IMG/VR virus record: IMGVR_UViG_3300043772_001300
Coordinates: 1-37,200 of that record
Direction: 5' to 3' (one strand)
Length of the DNA stretch: 37,200 bases
Source of the DNA: a virus
The notes under the pieces were generated by a model. The model had not been told where the DNA came from. It ran no database searches and saw nothing but the letters and a program-made list of their open reading frames with translations. Shown piece after piece: positions 7,854 through 15,451 of the stretch; the first letter of the stretch is position 1, and the number at the start of each line of letters is the position of its first letter. Made by a program: the position numbers and the translations under genes.

Positions 7854-8341
7854 ACAACAGCGTTCAGATAAATGTGGAGGATGCTTTAGAAAATCTCCTA
7901 GCCAACATTCCCAACCTCAATGTCTATAAGACAAATAGGATTGGGGCAAAGCTATTTCCATCAGCCACAATCTCGGCATCGGTTGGTGGGCAATTGCTTG
8001 GTAATTACACCGGAGTGTATGAAGTCTCTGTTTCCGTGGACTACTCCGACACAGCGGCCAAGATTAGCCAAGAGAATTTTGACGCCGAATACTGCTCAAT
8101 ATTTGAGGCGTTCTATTCTGAAACCACGCCCCTCTTTACCAAGATTCAAAACAACATAGTCGATACAAAGGTCTATACGGCACGGATTACTGGTCAAACC
8201 CCGACGATTAGGACAGCTAAAAGAGCTTGGCAGAGGGGCTTGAAGATGAGCCTTATTTGCACCCCATCGGAGACGGACGACGGCTTGAGGTATTTGAACT
8301 TCTACCAAAAGGAAAACTCAATGTATGTGGCAGTCATTTAA
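7850..8341 (+). CDS. Head-tail or tail completion protein, paralog B
   Basis: The 163-residue protein starts at an ATGA overlap. It shares its layout with the preceding protein: an N-terminal helix (NVEDALENLLANI), then a beta-strand pair with YTGVYEVSVSVDY, a helix FDAEYCSIFEAFY, and a C-terminal strand with R-T-A-K-R-A-W. It has an extra C-terminal tail of about 25 residues. Two divergent copies may have split tail-terminator and tail-completion roles; this is inferred from order. Confidence 0.68.
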   Translation: MNNSVQINVEDALENLLANIPNLNVYKTNRIGAKLFPSATISASVGGQLLGNYTGVYEVSVSVDYSDTAAKISQENFDAEYCSIFEAFYSETTPLFTKIQNNIVDTKVYTARITGQTPTIRTAKRAWQRGLKMSLICTPSETDDGLRYLNFYQKENSMYVAVI

Positions 8342-8357
8342 CAAGGTATAAGGCTAT

Positions 8358-9272
8358 ATGGCACTTTCCATTTTAGACGGCAATCAATCAGCAACTACGC
8401 TTTCAACCATCCTTTCGAGTGGGCAACATATCACCGCCCACACGGTTATTAGCCTTGGCACTCAAGCCATTACGGACATCACAAGTGCAGTCAGCGGGAC
8501 GAGCGTATGTGTAGGCTCAATCTCTATCTCTGGCACGCCTAGCGTTACTGGGTCGGTATCAGTTCTCAACTTCCCAGCATCGCAATCAACCACCTTCGGG
8601 GCAGTTACAGGAAGCGTGTCAGTTCTAAATTTCCCTGCCTCTCAATCAGTAACCTTTGGGGCTACAACTGGAAGCGTATCTGTTCTTAATTTTCCAGCAT
8701 CGCAAGCCGTCACATTTTCCGCAGTCACCATCTCTAATTTCCCCGCCACTCAGCCGGTCTCCTTGACTACGCTTCCCGCATTAGTTGCGGGCACGGCACA
8801 GATTGGTTCAGTAACGGCATCTATCAGCGGGACAGTCCCGATATCCATTTCATCGGTCACAATCGGCAACAGTCTGACCATCGCCTCACTCCCCGCACTA
8901 GCCGCTGGCACAGCCCAGATCGGCTCTGTTACGGCATCCATATCGAACAGCGTTACGATTGTGTCGCTCCCTGCGATTAGTGGGACGGTCACGGCGAATC
9001 TTGCAATCTCATCCACAGTCATCACCTCTGGCAGTTTTACATCACTAACTTCAGCCACGCTCGTTCCCGCAAACCCCGCCCGCAAAATGGCGACTGTCTT
9101 TAATCTTGGGGCAGGGCAGTTGTTTATTAACGCAGGGGTAACCGCCACCACCCTAGGCGGGGGATTTATGGTTGCCTTGTCCAGCGGAGATTTATTTGAA
9201 TGTAATTACACGACTACCACACTTTCGGCTATCTTTGCAACAGCAGGAACGGCTAGTTGGATGAGTCACTAG
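8358..9272 (+). CDS. Repeat-rich beta-structured fibre or decoration protein
   Basis: The 304-residue protein consists largely of Ser/Thr/Val/Ile-rich strands. Residues 65-124 are three 20-residue repeats starting GSVSVLNFPASQ, followed by a fourth degenerate copy (ISNFPATQPV). A second repeat pair (LPAL.AGTAQIGSVTASIS) is at about 139-157 and 178-196. The NFPA(S/T)Q motif is common in repetitive phage surface proteins. The last 80 residues look like a compact beta domain. It is probably a trimeric or elongated fibre-like virion protein next to the lectin-like protein at 9283. No chaperone or cleavage site is visible. Confidence 0.75.
   Translation: MALSILDGNQSATTLSTILSSGQHITAHTVISLGTQAITDITSAVSGTSVCVGSISISGTPSVTGSVSVLNFPASQSTTFGAVTGSVSVLNFPASQSVTFGATTGSVSVLNFPASQAVTFSAVTISNFPATQPVSLTTLPALVAGTAQIGSVTASISGTVPISISSVTIGNSLTIASLPALAAGTAQIGSVTASISNSVTIVSLPAISGTVTANLAISSTVITSGSFTSLTSATLVPANPARKMATVFNLGAGQLFINAGVTATTLGGGFMVALSSGDLFECNYTTTTLSAIFATAGTASWMSH
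8550..8729 (+). repeat. Three tandem 60-bp coding repeats
   Basis: Three in-frame 60-nt units (8550-8609, 8610-8669, 8670-8729) encode GSVSVLNFPASQ plus eight variable residues each. Codons differ between units while the protein stays the same, indicating old repeats under protein-level selection. Copy number could vary between relatives. Confidence 0.9.
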
Positions 9273-9282
9273 GAGCTGGGCG

Positions 9283-10080
9283 ATGCCTCTTTTTAGATCC
9301 ACTTTTAGCGTTTTCATTCCTACTGCCGATGCCAATGCCGCCTCATACATATCGAGGGTTGGCATCACAGATTTACAGGGGCAGATAGACATTCACAACT
9401 TTGTAAAAGAATTAAAAAACGCAGGCTTGTATTCTCTGCTCACCTCAATTTATCTGTGCCGCTCTCGCCACAACAAGGGAAGCGGGACAACTTTATTTGA
9501 TCTAAAAAACGCTTACGATCTTACCGCTGTAGGTTCGCCCACTTGGTCTGATCTTGGCACTTTTTATGGAACTGCTGGAAGCGATTACCACGGCTCTGCT
9601 TCAATCACGCAAGCTGTAGCGGCATCTATTCTTCAAATTGGCTGTTGTGCAAGGACAAGGCTGGCTGCCACAGATAATCAAGCCATAATGTCCTATGATG
9701 GTGGTGCAGGTGACAGCAACTATTTCAAAGTAATTTACAATAGTTCTTCCTCACAATACTACATGTTTTATACAAGAAATTCTGTTGCTTATTTTCCAAC
9801 AGCAGGAAGCACAACCAATAGAAATTCAGCATATCAAACAGTACAAGCCTCGATGGGAGCTACTGTTCATAGGCAAATGATAAATGGTCAGCTAGTTACT
9901 GCAACTCTTGCTACTTCAAAAAATCCTATTAATACGCAAACATTTAAACTTGGTTCAACGGCAACATTCCAAGGCTACATAGGTTACGCAAATTTCGGAA
10001 CTCAAGAACTTACTCTTCAACAATTATCCGATTTAGAGATGTGCTACAATAACTACATTATGACTGGTCTAATGCGCTAA
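9283..10080 (+). CDS. Lectin-like (LamG/concanavalin-type) virion protein, copy 2
   Basis: The 265-residue protein is a paralog of 1309-2076. It has the same N-terminal module (ADANAASYISRVGITD, then IHNFVKELKNAGLYS), an SPTW motif, and a beta-rich concanavalin-like remainder ending ELTLQQLSDLE, typical of LamG-type domains. It follows the repeat fibre gene by 10 nt. A surface-exposed or carbohydrate-binding virion role is likely; direct receptor binding is inference. Having two copies suggests two host-attachment or capsid-surface proteins with different specificities. Confidence 0.72.
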   Translation: MPLFRSTFSVFIPTADANAASYISRVGITDLQGQIDIHNFVKELKNAGLYSLLTSIYLCRSRHNKGSGTTLFDLKNAYDLTAVGSPTWSDLGTFYGTAGSDYHGSASITQAVAASILQIGCCARTRLAATDNQAIMSYDGGAGDSNYFKVIYNSSSSQYYMFYTRNSVAYFPTAGSTTNRNSAYQTVQASMGATVHRQMINGQLVTATLATSKNPINTQTFKLGSTATFQGYIGYANFGTQELTLQQLSDLEMCYNNYIMTGLMR

Positions 10081-10205
10081 TGCCCTTCCTTTTCCTAACC
10101 CTATTGCTCTCCTCCTGCTCGCCACGGACAGTAGATAATACAGGGCTTCCAAGGTATTCAGAAATGCAAGCGGCCAAAGACCTAGGGCAAACGCCAAGCA
10201 AGTAG
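10080..10205 (+). CDS. Small lipoprotein
   Basis: A 41-codon frame starts at the ATG overlapping the previous stop (TAATG). The product is a short hydrophobic signal (PFLFLTLLL) followed by a lipobox LSSC, with Cys at residue 13, then 28 polar residues ending GQTPSK. It should be lipidated at the bacterial membrane. The GQTP string also occurs in the lipoprotein at 18109. It could be an outer-membrane spanin-like component or a superinfection-exclusion lipoprotein; the sequence cannot tell. Confidence 0.65.
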   Translation: MPFLFLTLLLSSCSPRTVDNTGLPRYSEMQAAKDLGQTPSK

Positions 10206-10212
10206 AGCCGAT

Positions 10213-10353
10213 ATGATGCACCAATATACTTATGAGGATTTCATGTCCTCTCTCAAATGGCTTGAGGCCGAGGGCTACATAGAGAAGTTCTACGACTCCA
10301 ATAACGAGTTATGCGTCCGAATCTGCGAAGGAGCAGAGGATTGTGAAGTATGA
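10213..10353 (+). CDS. Hypothetical 46-residue acidic protein
   Basis: A 46-codon frame starts at ATGATG (10213), seven nt after the lipoprotein stop, and overlaps the next gene by 4 nt (ATGA). It is acidic with helices (FMSSLKWLEAEGYIEKFYD) and three Cys near the end. The family is not recognised. The tight spacing on both sides supports translation. Confidence 0.5.
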   Translation: MMHQYTYEDFMSSLKWLEAEGYIEKFYDSNNELCVRICEGAEDCEV

Positions 10354-10604
10354 GTGCCGATCAAGTAGCGGATTTGAGGGAGAGGCTCGCAAGAATCGAG
10401 GAGAGGCAAGTTGGGTTGATTTCAATTTTAGAGCGTCACACCAGCGAAATAGCTCAATGGACAGCCAAGATTAACGGCAAGGTGGACACCCTAGAGAGGG
10501 AGTCGCACACCATCAAAACTAAGCTATGGTTGGTAGCCCTTGTGTCGGGGGCGGTCTTTTCTACAATCTGGGAGCTGATTAAGGTGCGGGTGTTCCCACG
10601 ATAA
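10350..10604 (+). CDS. XhlA-like coiled-coil membrane protein
   Basis: The 84-residue protein starts with a coiled coil (ADLRERLARIEERQ, then further heptads to about residue 57), followed by a single hydrophobic segment near 59-76 (LWLVALVSGAVFSTIW) and a short basic tail. This layout matches XhlA and similar phage proteins that assist holin or lysin function at the inner membrane. It is encoded with the small lipoprotein among the tail genes, apart from the main lysis cassette at 17809. An exact role in lysis is inferred. Confidence 0.65.
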   Translation: MSADQVADLRERLARIEERQVGLISILERHTSEIAQWTAKINGKVDTLERESHTIKTKLWLVALVSGAVFSTIWELIKVRVFPR

Positions 10605-10605
10605 T

Positions 10606-10632
10606 TTGACACCCTTAAAGTAGAACTATGAT
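10606..10632 (+). promoter_or_regulatory. Possible promoter before the tube-like gene
   Basis: TTGACA (10606-10611) and TATGAT (10627-10632) form good -35 and -10 hexamers, but the 15-nt spacing is short. An ATG inside the -10-like box starts a 10-codon mini-frame ending TAA at 10658-10660, which overlaps the ATG of the next gene. This is either a weak promoter or a leader-peptide arrangement. Confidence 0.35.
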
Positions 10633-10659
10633 TAACAATTTTTCTGAGGTTTCAATCTA

Positions 10660-11007
10660 ATGCCAGCGGTCACGGTGGGAAATGCTGGTCTTGTATTCGG
10701 GTTAAGCACAGAGACGATTGGTCTTGTGCAGAGCTTCTCTGAGACTCGTAATATCGAGAAGAACGAAATTAGGAATGCGAGCGGGGATATTTCTGGAATC
10801 GGATACTATAACCCAACGACAGCCTACTCCTTGAGCGTTGCAATTACTGGTGCCAACACAAGCCTAACGGTTGGCGGTGCTTTTGCCTCTCTTGCAAACG
10901 CCACTACGGTTGGTACTTGTCGAATCGACTCAATCGCCCTCAACAAGACGAATACTGGCTTCGTCACTATCGACATCTCGGCTACTGGATACCCTAACGT
11001 AAGTTAA
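10660..11007 (+). CDS. Candidate tail tube or small tail protein
   Basis: The 115-residue, beta-rich protein lies just before the G/GT-type chaperone genes and the tape measure, where lambda-like phages encode the tail tube. A stretch SFSETRNIEKNEIRNASGDISGIGYY followed by alternating hydrophobic strands fits tube-like folds. It is smaller than most tube proteins, so the assignment is tentative. GAGGT about 10 nt before the ATG is a usable Shine-Dalgarno. Confidence 0.5.
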   Translation: MPAVTVGNAGLVFGLSTETIGLVQSFSETRNIEKNEIRNASGDISGIGYYNPTTAYSLSVAITGANTSLTVGGAFASLANATTVGTCRIDSIALNKTNTGFVTIDISATGYPNVS

Positions 11008-11036
11008 TAGAGGTTCTAATCCTCTAATGAAATCCT
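11008..11036 (+). promoter_or_regulatory. Hairpin plus GAAATCCT leader
   Basis: TAGAGG (11008-11013) pairs with CCTCTA (11021-11026) around a 7-nt loop. Two nt later comes GAAATCCT (11029-11036). The leader at 17139-17165 has the same arrangement with a different stem sequence. The hairpin lacks a T-run, so it is not a classical terminator; RNA processing or translation control is possible. Confidence 0.45.
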
Positions 11037-11045
11037 AAAGCTTAT

Positions 11046-11426
11046 ATGGAAGGCAGTAGTTACTGGGGAACGACAAATATCAAAGTGGCAAGTGCTGTGG
11101 CCGCTTTCGGTGGGACACTTCGACAAACAGACCCAGTTACCCACATAGTCCGTGAGGATGGCTCAAAGCAGATTACCTTTTGGTTTAACTCTGGCGGGTC
11201 TGGAAGCACCGCAAAGAAAGAAATGGAAGCCAAGTGGTCAGATATGACTAGCGACCAAGAAGCTCCAATTCGTTATGTCCGAGCCGCACTAGAGAATCGA
11301 GAAACGCTCCTAGGATTGGTTAAAAGAGCCGAGCCAATCCAGATTATAAAGAGAGGGGGGCAGACGCTCCTCGTCCCTACAAACGCCAAACCAGAGCTAA
11401 AAAGGGCTATCCTAAAGGCAATATAA
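11046..11426 (+). CDS. Hypothetical tail-module protein
   Basis: The 126-residue protein has an N-terminal part with aromatic and Gly residues (SYWGTTNIKVASA) and a basic helical C-terminus (AKPELKRAILKAI). I do not recognise the family. It lies between the candidate tube gene and the G-type chaperone, 1 nt upstream of the latter. A minor tail or assembly role is inferred from position. Its leader carries the hairpin plus GAAATCCT element. Confidence 0.6.
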   Translation: MEGSSYWGTTNIKVASAVAAFGGTLRQTDPVTHIVREDGSKQITFWFNSGGSGSTAKKEMEAKWSDMTSDQEAPIRYVRAALENRETLLGLVKRAEPIQIIKRGGQTLLVPTNAKPELKRAILKAI

Positions 11427-11427
11427 T

Positions 11428-11811
11428 ATGAGTGACATCCTAGACGAAGAATTAAGTGCATCATTTGTTCAACCCCATAAATCGTTTAAGGGCGAACAGA
11501 TTGCAGAATATACAGAAGGCTCACGCCTTTTAATGCTACAATGCAAAGATAAGAACGATTCCTCGGTATATTTTATATGGTCTTTCCTGTACTTGCACTT
11601 GTTGATTCATAAGAATAAGCGAGAGGCAATCAAGCTGGCTTGGGATAAGGATGCTTTTAGGGAGAGGGTGCTGGATTGGGTTGTTGATAAGACTGATGAG
11701 GATAGGGATATTGCTACAAATATAGTCTCTAAAATCATTGAAGACGCAAGTAAGGCCAAAGTTTCAATCGTTCAATCTGGACTTGAGGGACAATCCTCGG
11801 GAAACGAATAA
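11428..11811 (+). CDS. Tail assembly chaperone (lambda G-like)
   Basis: The 127-residue, helix-rich, acidic protein sits two genes upstream of the tape measure, the standard position of gpG-like chaperones. Its last codons contain a slippery heptamer GGGAAAC (11799-11805) in the correct phase (TCG GGA AAC). A -1 slip opens a 71-codon extension to 12020, copying the lambda G/GT strategy. The chaperone would bind the tape measure during tail assembly and is normally absent from the finished virion. Confidence 0.8.
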   Translation: MSDILDEELSASFVQPHKSFKGEQIAEYTEGSRLLMLQCKDKNDSSVYFIWSFLYLHLLIHKNKREAIKLAWDKDAFRERVLDWVVDKTDEDRDIATNIVSKIIEDASKAKVSIVQSGLEGQSSGNE

Positions 11812-12020
11812 CGCCGGCGTGGACAGCCTACACGCTCTTTACGCTGGCAGAACGAACCGGGTGGAGTATGGAATACATCTTGTGGAGCGTGCCAATACGC
11901 ATTCTTAACCAAGGCATCCATACATACCTATTTGGTAGCGGGGTTAAGGTTGTGAGAGATTCCTCTGTAAGTTCGGAAGAAAAAACCGAGATGGCAAGAC
12001 TGATGGGGATTCAAATTTAA
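11428..12020 (+). CDS. Frameshifted G-T fusion chaperone (lambda GT-like)
   Basis: This product is made by reading 11428-11805 and then slipping back one base to continue from 11805 to 12020. The result is about 197 residues: 126 from the G-like frame plus 71. The extension has WTAYTLFTLAERTGWSMEYI, a pattern seen in the T part of GT-type tail chaperones (aromatic residues followed by an AE-x-TGW helix). No separate start codon and ribosome site fits this extension as well as frameshifting does. The ratio of short to long form usually sets tail assembly. Confidence 0.72.
11799..11805 (+). other. Programmed -1 frameshift site GGGAAAC
   Basis: The heptamer G GGA AAC is in the X XXY YYZ phase relative to the chaperone frame, two codons before its stop. 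Lambda uses GGGAAAG at the equivalent place. The downstream frame is open for 71 codons with chaperone-like content. Confidence 0.78.
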
Positions 12021-12035
12021 CATACGGCGTTTTAT

Positions 12036-12824
12036 ATGTTGCAGATTGATCTTCTAAACCAAACCAAGTTTGTTCACAAATTGCAACAATATCAACAAGT
12101 CTCAAAAAAGAATATGGCCGATGTGATTAACAGTAAGCTTGGAGATGTTGCGGTTACTGCGATTGGAACAACCTATCACACAACAGCCGCACAAATCGCA
12201 AGCGAACTACAGAGAGTCGAGGGGCAAGTTGTTACTAAAAAAGTATTTAAGCCATTTGGACTCACAAAGTCTGGTAAGATTAAGAAGCGTAAGATTGGTG
12301 AATATGCGGTTGGATATAAAGCCAAATCAGTAAGCTATGCTGGAACATACAAGTTAGTTAATTGGCTTTTGAAGAATAGAGGGCTTCCCACATTGGGAAA
12401 AACAAAACTTGGAATCGGAGGACTAGGGATGGGAACAAAACTAGGAACGATTGGTGCTTTATCCAGAAGGCTAGTAGCTGGAAGAAAGCGTTCCGTGAAT
12501 TATATTCGCAACGGCTGGTCAGCGGCCGCCGCAGTCTTTGGCAAAAGGGCAAGCCTAACACGAGGAGATTATAGCCCAGAAGCAATTAAAAGGCTTGGAG
12601 GAGGGACAAAAGCAGACAGCCAAAAGGCTCAAATGGAGGGAATCATATTTAATCGTGCTGGCGACCTTGACACAAGGTATTACCCAGTAAGGAAAAGAGC
12701 CATTTCTGGTGCGGTCAAGGTTGGTATGCCGGGGTTACAAATGGCTATTGATAAAGTTATGAAAGATATGAATGTATATCTCGCAAGAAAGAATAAAGAG
12801 GAAAGTGACAAGTTAGGATTGTAA
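12036..12824 (+). CDS. Basic minor tail or assembly protein, unknown family
   Basis: The 262-residue protein is strongly basic, with helices at the start (NQTKFVHKLQQYQQVSKKN), a Gly/Lys-rich centre (LGIGGLGMGTKLG) and a basic helical end. It lies between the chaperone pair and the tape measure. Phage proteins of similar position can be tail completion or HK97 gp10-like, but no clear match is visible. The gene ends 1 nt before the tape measure start. Confidence 0.6.
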   Translation: MLQIDLLNQTKFVHKLQQYQQVSKKNMADVINSKLGDVAVTAIGTTYHTTAAQIASELQRVEGQVVTKKVFKPFGLTKSGKIKKRKIGEYAVGYKAKSVSYAGTYKLVNWLLKNRGLPTLGKTKLGIGGLGMGTKLGTIGALSRRLVAGRKRSVNYIRNGWSAAAAVFGKRASLTRGDYSPEAIKRLGGGTKADSQKAQMEGIIFNRAGDLDTRYYPVRKRAISGAVKVGMPGLQMAIDKVMKDMNVYLARKNKEESDKLGL

Positions 12825-12825
12825 T

Positions 12826-14406
12826 ATGGCAGACGCAACACAAGAGCTGATGCTTCGAGTTAGGGGCGATAACTCTGGGGCAGACAAGGCGATAGCAAAC
12901 ACAAAAACCTCTATTGAGGGACTTCGGGTAAGCGGAGAGAAGGCTAGTGGTGCATTTAAGAACTTCAGCCGTAGCTTGGCAGAGGCTAGGGATGCTTCAG
13001 ATGTTGCGGCCTCTGCGGCCAATAGCCTTTCAAACATTGTTGGCAAGTCTCTTATGGGGGCATTTGCCGTTGGAGGCGTTAAGCTATTTACAGATCAAAT
13101 CAACAGAATGGGCGAAAGCGTAAAGGCAACGGCAACCGAAGCCCAACAAGCCTTTGATAGTATCGAAAAGGCTGGTCAAGCGATGAGCTTGTCTGAAGCC
13201 ACAAGCCAAGTCGCACAGCTAGACGCACTATTGGCATCTACTGCAAAAAAGTTAAGTGAATTAGATCGAAGCCCATTCCAAAACTTTATTGCTGGGGCTA
13301 CTGGTGCTAGGAGTGCAATAGAAGATCTTGCTCAATCATCTCAAAGACTTCGAGATGTAAAATTGGCAGAAGGCCTAGCAAGCGAAAATGCAAATGCTGA
13401 ATTTACCTCTGGCCTTGACCAGCAATCCATTCAAATTTTAAAAGTAAATGCGGAATATGAAAAACGAAGCAAACTTGCTCAAACATTTACAGATAAAGAG
13501 GCATATCGAATATATCAAGAGGTAAGTGCCGCTCAAAAGGCTAGAGAGACAAACGCGATTATCGACAAGGGAATAGAGGAAAGATCGGCAAAAGAAAGGG
13601 GGGCATCAGACGCAAGAAGAAAAAATACGATGGAGGAATTTCAGCTTGATATCGACTCTCAAAACAGAAAGACGGAAGCTGAAAGCAAGGCTTTTTTTGA
13701 AAAATTAGAATACCAAAAACAATTACTAGAACAAGCCAAGAAGATAGAAGAATCAGAATTAAAGTTAAATGAATTATTAAATAAAAGAATTGAAATACAA
13801 GATCAGCTAAAACAAGCACAACAAGGCGAAACAATAAGGCAGGGGGAGTTAGCGACTATGTCCGCAGGAGCTGGCGGGTCGTTGCGTGGGGCTGGGCAAA
13901 GAAAAACATCATTTGAAATTGGACTAGAGAAATCTGCGAATAGGGCATATCAGAATGAGATAAACAGACAAGCGGCAAGAGTAGATGAAGAAGTTGCGTT
14001 TGATTTGTATTTGCAAAAGGGGGCTGGGTCACGCATAGGTAAAAATGAAGTTCAAAATGAGAAGGTTAGAAGGGCAGAGCAATCAAAGACAGAACAAGCA
14101 AAAAGACAATTTGAAGACCCATATCAAAAGCAGATAGATAAAACCACGAAAGCACTCAAAGACAATGAACAACAAATTAGCAGACAGAAGAAATCATTTG
14201 ATGATGCAATAAGCAGTGCTGGCAAATTTACCGAAACAATGCTTGATGCCTCTACAAATATGGTGGACAATTTTCTGAAGCCGGGGGCCGCCCCCGGAGG
14301 TGCAGAGGCTGGGGCGGGCGGTAAAGAAACTGGTTCGCTTTCTTCGATACAAGAGCTACTACAAAAGAATTTTGACGAACTAAAGGCGTATGCACACGCT
14401 ACCTAA
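12826..14406 (+). CDS. Tape measure protein
   Basis: The 526-residue protein is mostly alpha-helical and coiled-coil, with an N-terminal DKAIANTKTSIEGLR pattern typical of tape measures. A hydrophobic stretch (SLMGAFAVGGVKLF) lies near 64-77 and a long Glu/Lys/Gln-rich coiled coil spans 240-340. A Gly/Pro/Ala-rich region near 485-507 precedes a short helical end. It lies directly downstream of the chaperone genes. With the usual 1.5 angstrom per residue, the tail would be about 80 nm, consistent with a siphovirus. Length is at the short end for tape measures. Confidence 0.8.
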   Translation: MADATQELMLRVRGDNSGADKAIANTKTSIEGLRVSGEKASGAFKNFSRSLAEARDASDVAASAANSLSNIVGKSLMGAFAVGGVKLFTDQINRMGESVKATATEAQQAFDSIEKAGQAMSLSEATSQVAQLDALLASTAKKLSELDRSPFQNFIAGATGARSAIEDLAQSSQRLRDVKLAEGLASENANAEFTSGLDQQSIQILKVNAEYEKRSKLAQTFTDKEAYRIYQEVSAAQKARETNAIIDKGIEERSAKERGASDARRKNTMEEFQLDIDSQNRKTEAESKAFFEKLEYQKQLLEQAKKIEESELKLNELLNKRIEIQDQLKQAQQGETIRQGELATMSAGAGGSLRGAGQRKTSFEIGLEKSANRAYQNEINRQAARVDEEVAFDLYLQKGAGSRIGKNEVQNEKVRRAEQSKTEQAKRQFEDPYQKQIDKTTKALKDNEQQISRQKKSFDDAISSAGKFTETMLDASTNMVDNFLKPGAAPGGAEAGAGGKETGSLSSIQELLQKNFDELKAYAHAT

Positions 14407-14409
14407 TTT

Positions 14410-15171
14410 ATGCCAACCATTATAGGAATACCCGCAGGGAAAATGATTCGGACTTCGGTTAATTCCGACACCGATAATCTTGGGCTAACGCGCCTTACAG
14501 AATCCTATGCCTTTGCAACTAGCGAGTTTCAGACATTTCGCACAAGGCTAATAAATCTAACTCCATATAATACTGTGATGAATTATGTTTATCCAGCACC
14601 AGCCACAACTTATCCCTATGTAGTTATTGATTCTGTAAGCATATCAGAGGAGGTTGGTGGAATCAGCACGGCAACCGTGCAATATATTGGAATCTTAAAA
14701 GCAACAAGGGCAAGCACCGGAGACTATTCTTGGTTACCACCAGCAAAACAGAAACTTCAGCCTAGTGCTGGCATAGAAAATCCAGTTTCTGTTGTTGTTG
14801 ATTTCATTTATTATGGCGATTCAGAATACCCAGAATTGGATTTATATAAAAGGTATGGGGTTGGGACTATCTTGCCAATTTCCATCAATGGATTTAAGCT
14901 GTATAGAAGCATAAAAGAACCATACTACATTGAAAGAGATCAAGTTGGTCAGAGGATTGGTTCTCTTGCTCCCGGTGCTGTTGCTTTTAATGATTTAACT
15001 GGAACTGGGGCACGAGGCTCGTATTATTATGGAATGTTATGTGTCTCCTCCTTTTCAGAGCGAATGGGATTATTTTTAAGGGTAACAAACACATATGAAG
15101 ATTGTGGTCGATTTAGTGAGTCTAGTGGGACTGTTATTATCGGAGTAAGCCCGCGACAAGCATCATTTTAA
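14410..15171 (+). CDS. Minor tail protein, unknown family
   Basis: The 253-residue, beta-rich protein follows the tape measure, the usual place for distal-tail or tail-tip components. It has strand-rich segments (YPYVVIDSVSISEEVGG, then STATVQYIGILKA) and many Tyr residues. No family signature is visible. A role in the tail tip or baseplate is inferred from order. Confidence 0.6.
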   Translation: MPTIIGIPAGKMIRTSVNSDTDNLGLTRLTESYAFATSEFQTFRTRLINLTPYNTVMNYVYPAPATTYPYVVIDSVSISEEVGGISTATVQYIGILKATRASTGDYSWLPPAKQKLQPSAGIENPVSVVVDFIYYGDSEYPELDLYKRYGVGTILPISINGFKLYRSIKEPYYIERDQVGQRIGSLAPGAVAFNDLTGTGARGSYYYGMLCVSSFSERMGLFLRVTNTYEDCGRFSESSGTVIIGVSPRQASF

Positions 15172-15172
15172 G

Positions 15173-15184
15173 TATAAATATATG
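15173..15184 (+). promoter_or_regulatory. AT-rich leader TATAAATATATG, second copy
   Basis: These 12 nt are identical to 230-241 before the capsid gene and also end with the start codon (15182-15184). No strong Shine-Dalgarno is seen. A shared initiation leader for virion genes is possible. Confidence 0.35.
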
Positions 15185-15436
15185 CCAAGAAACGACAAAG
15201 AACTAGACGAAATCCCGTCTGGAAAGATTAAGATGGGTAAGAGTTTTTTTGAGAATATGCGGAATAGGATTGAAACCATACGGCCAAAGGCGGGAGATTA
15301 TATCAAGGTGGAGGAGGAAAGGGGATATGGGCTAAAGATTTCTGGTAATTTCAATGTTGTAACGCTCAATGTTTGTAGTAATGGAGCGCCAGCGGAGCTT
15401 GTAGTATTCTCAGCACTGCCACCAACAAGCACTTAA
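15182..15436 (+). CDS. Hypothetical small tail-module protein
   Basis: The 84-residue protein has a charged N-terminal half (DKELDEIPSGKIKMGKSFF) and a beta-rich C-terminal half ending in a Pro/Thr tail. The family is not recognised. It lies between the putative tail-tip gene and the large fibre-like gene. It uses the same 12-nt AT-rich leader as the capsid gene, so high expression is possible. Confidence 0.55.
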   Translation: MPRNDKELDEIPSGKIKMGKSFFENMRNRIETIRPKAGDYIKVEEERGYGLKISGNFNVVTLNVCSNGAPAELVVFSALPPTST

Positions 15437-15451
15437 CAAGGGAGTTAGGTA

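Noticed and set aside
11010-11025. tRNA T-arm lookalike (5-bp stem, TTCTAAT loop)
   Set aside because: No acceptor, D or anticodon arms can be folded around it. It is better explained as part of the leader hairpin.
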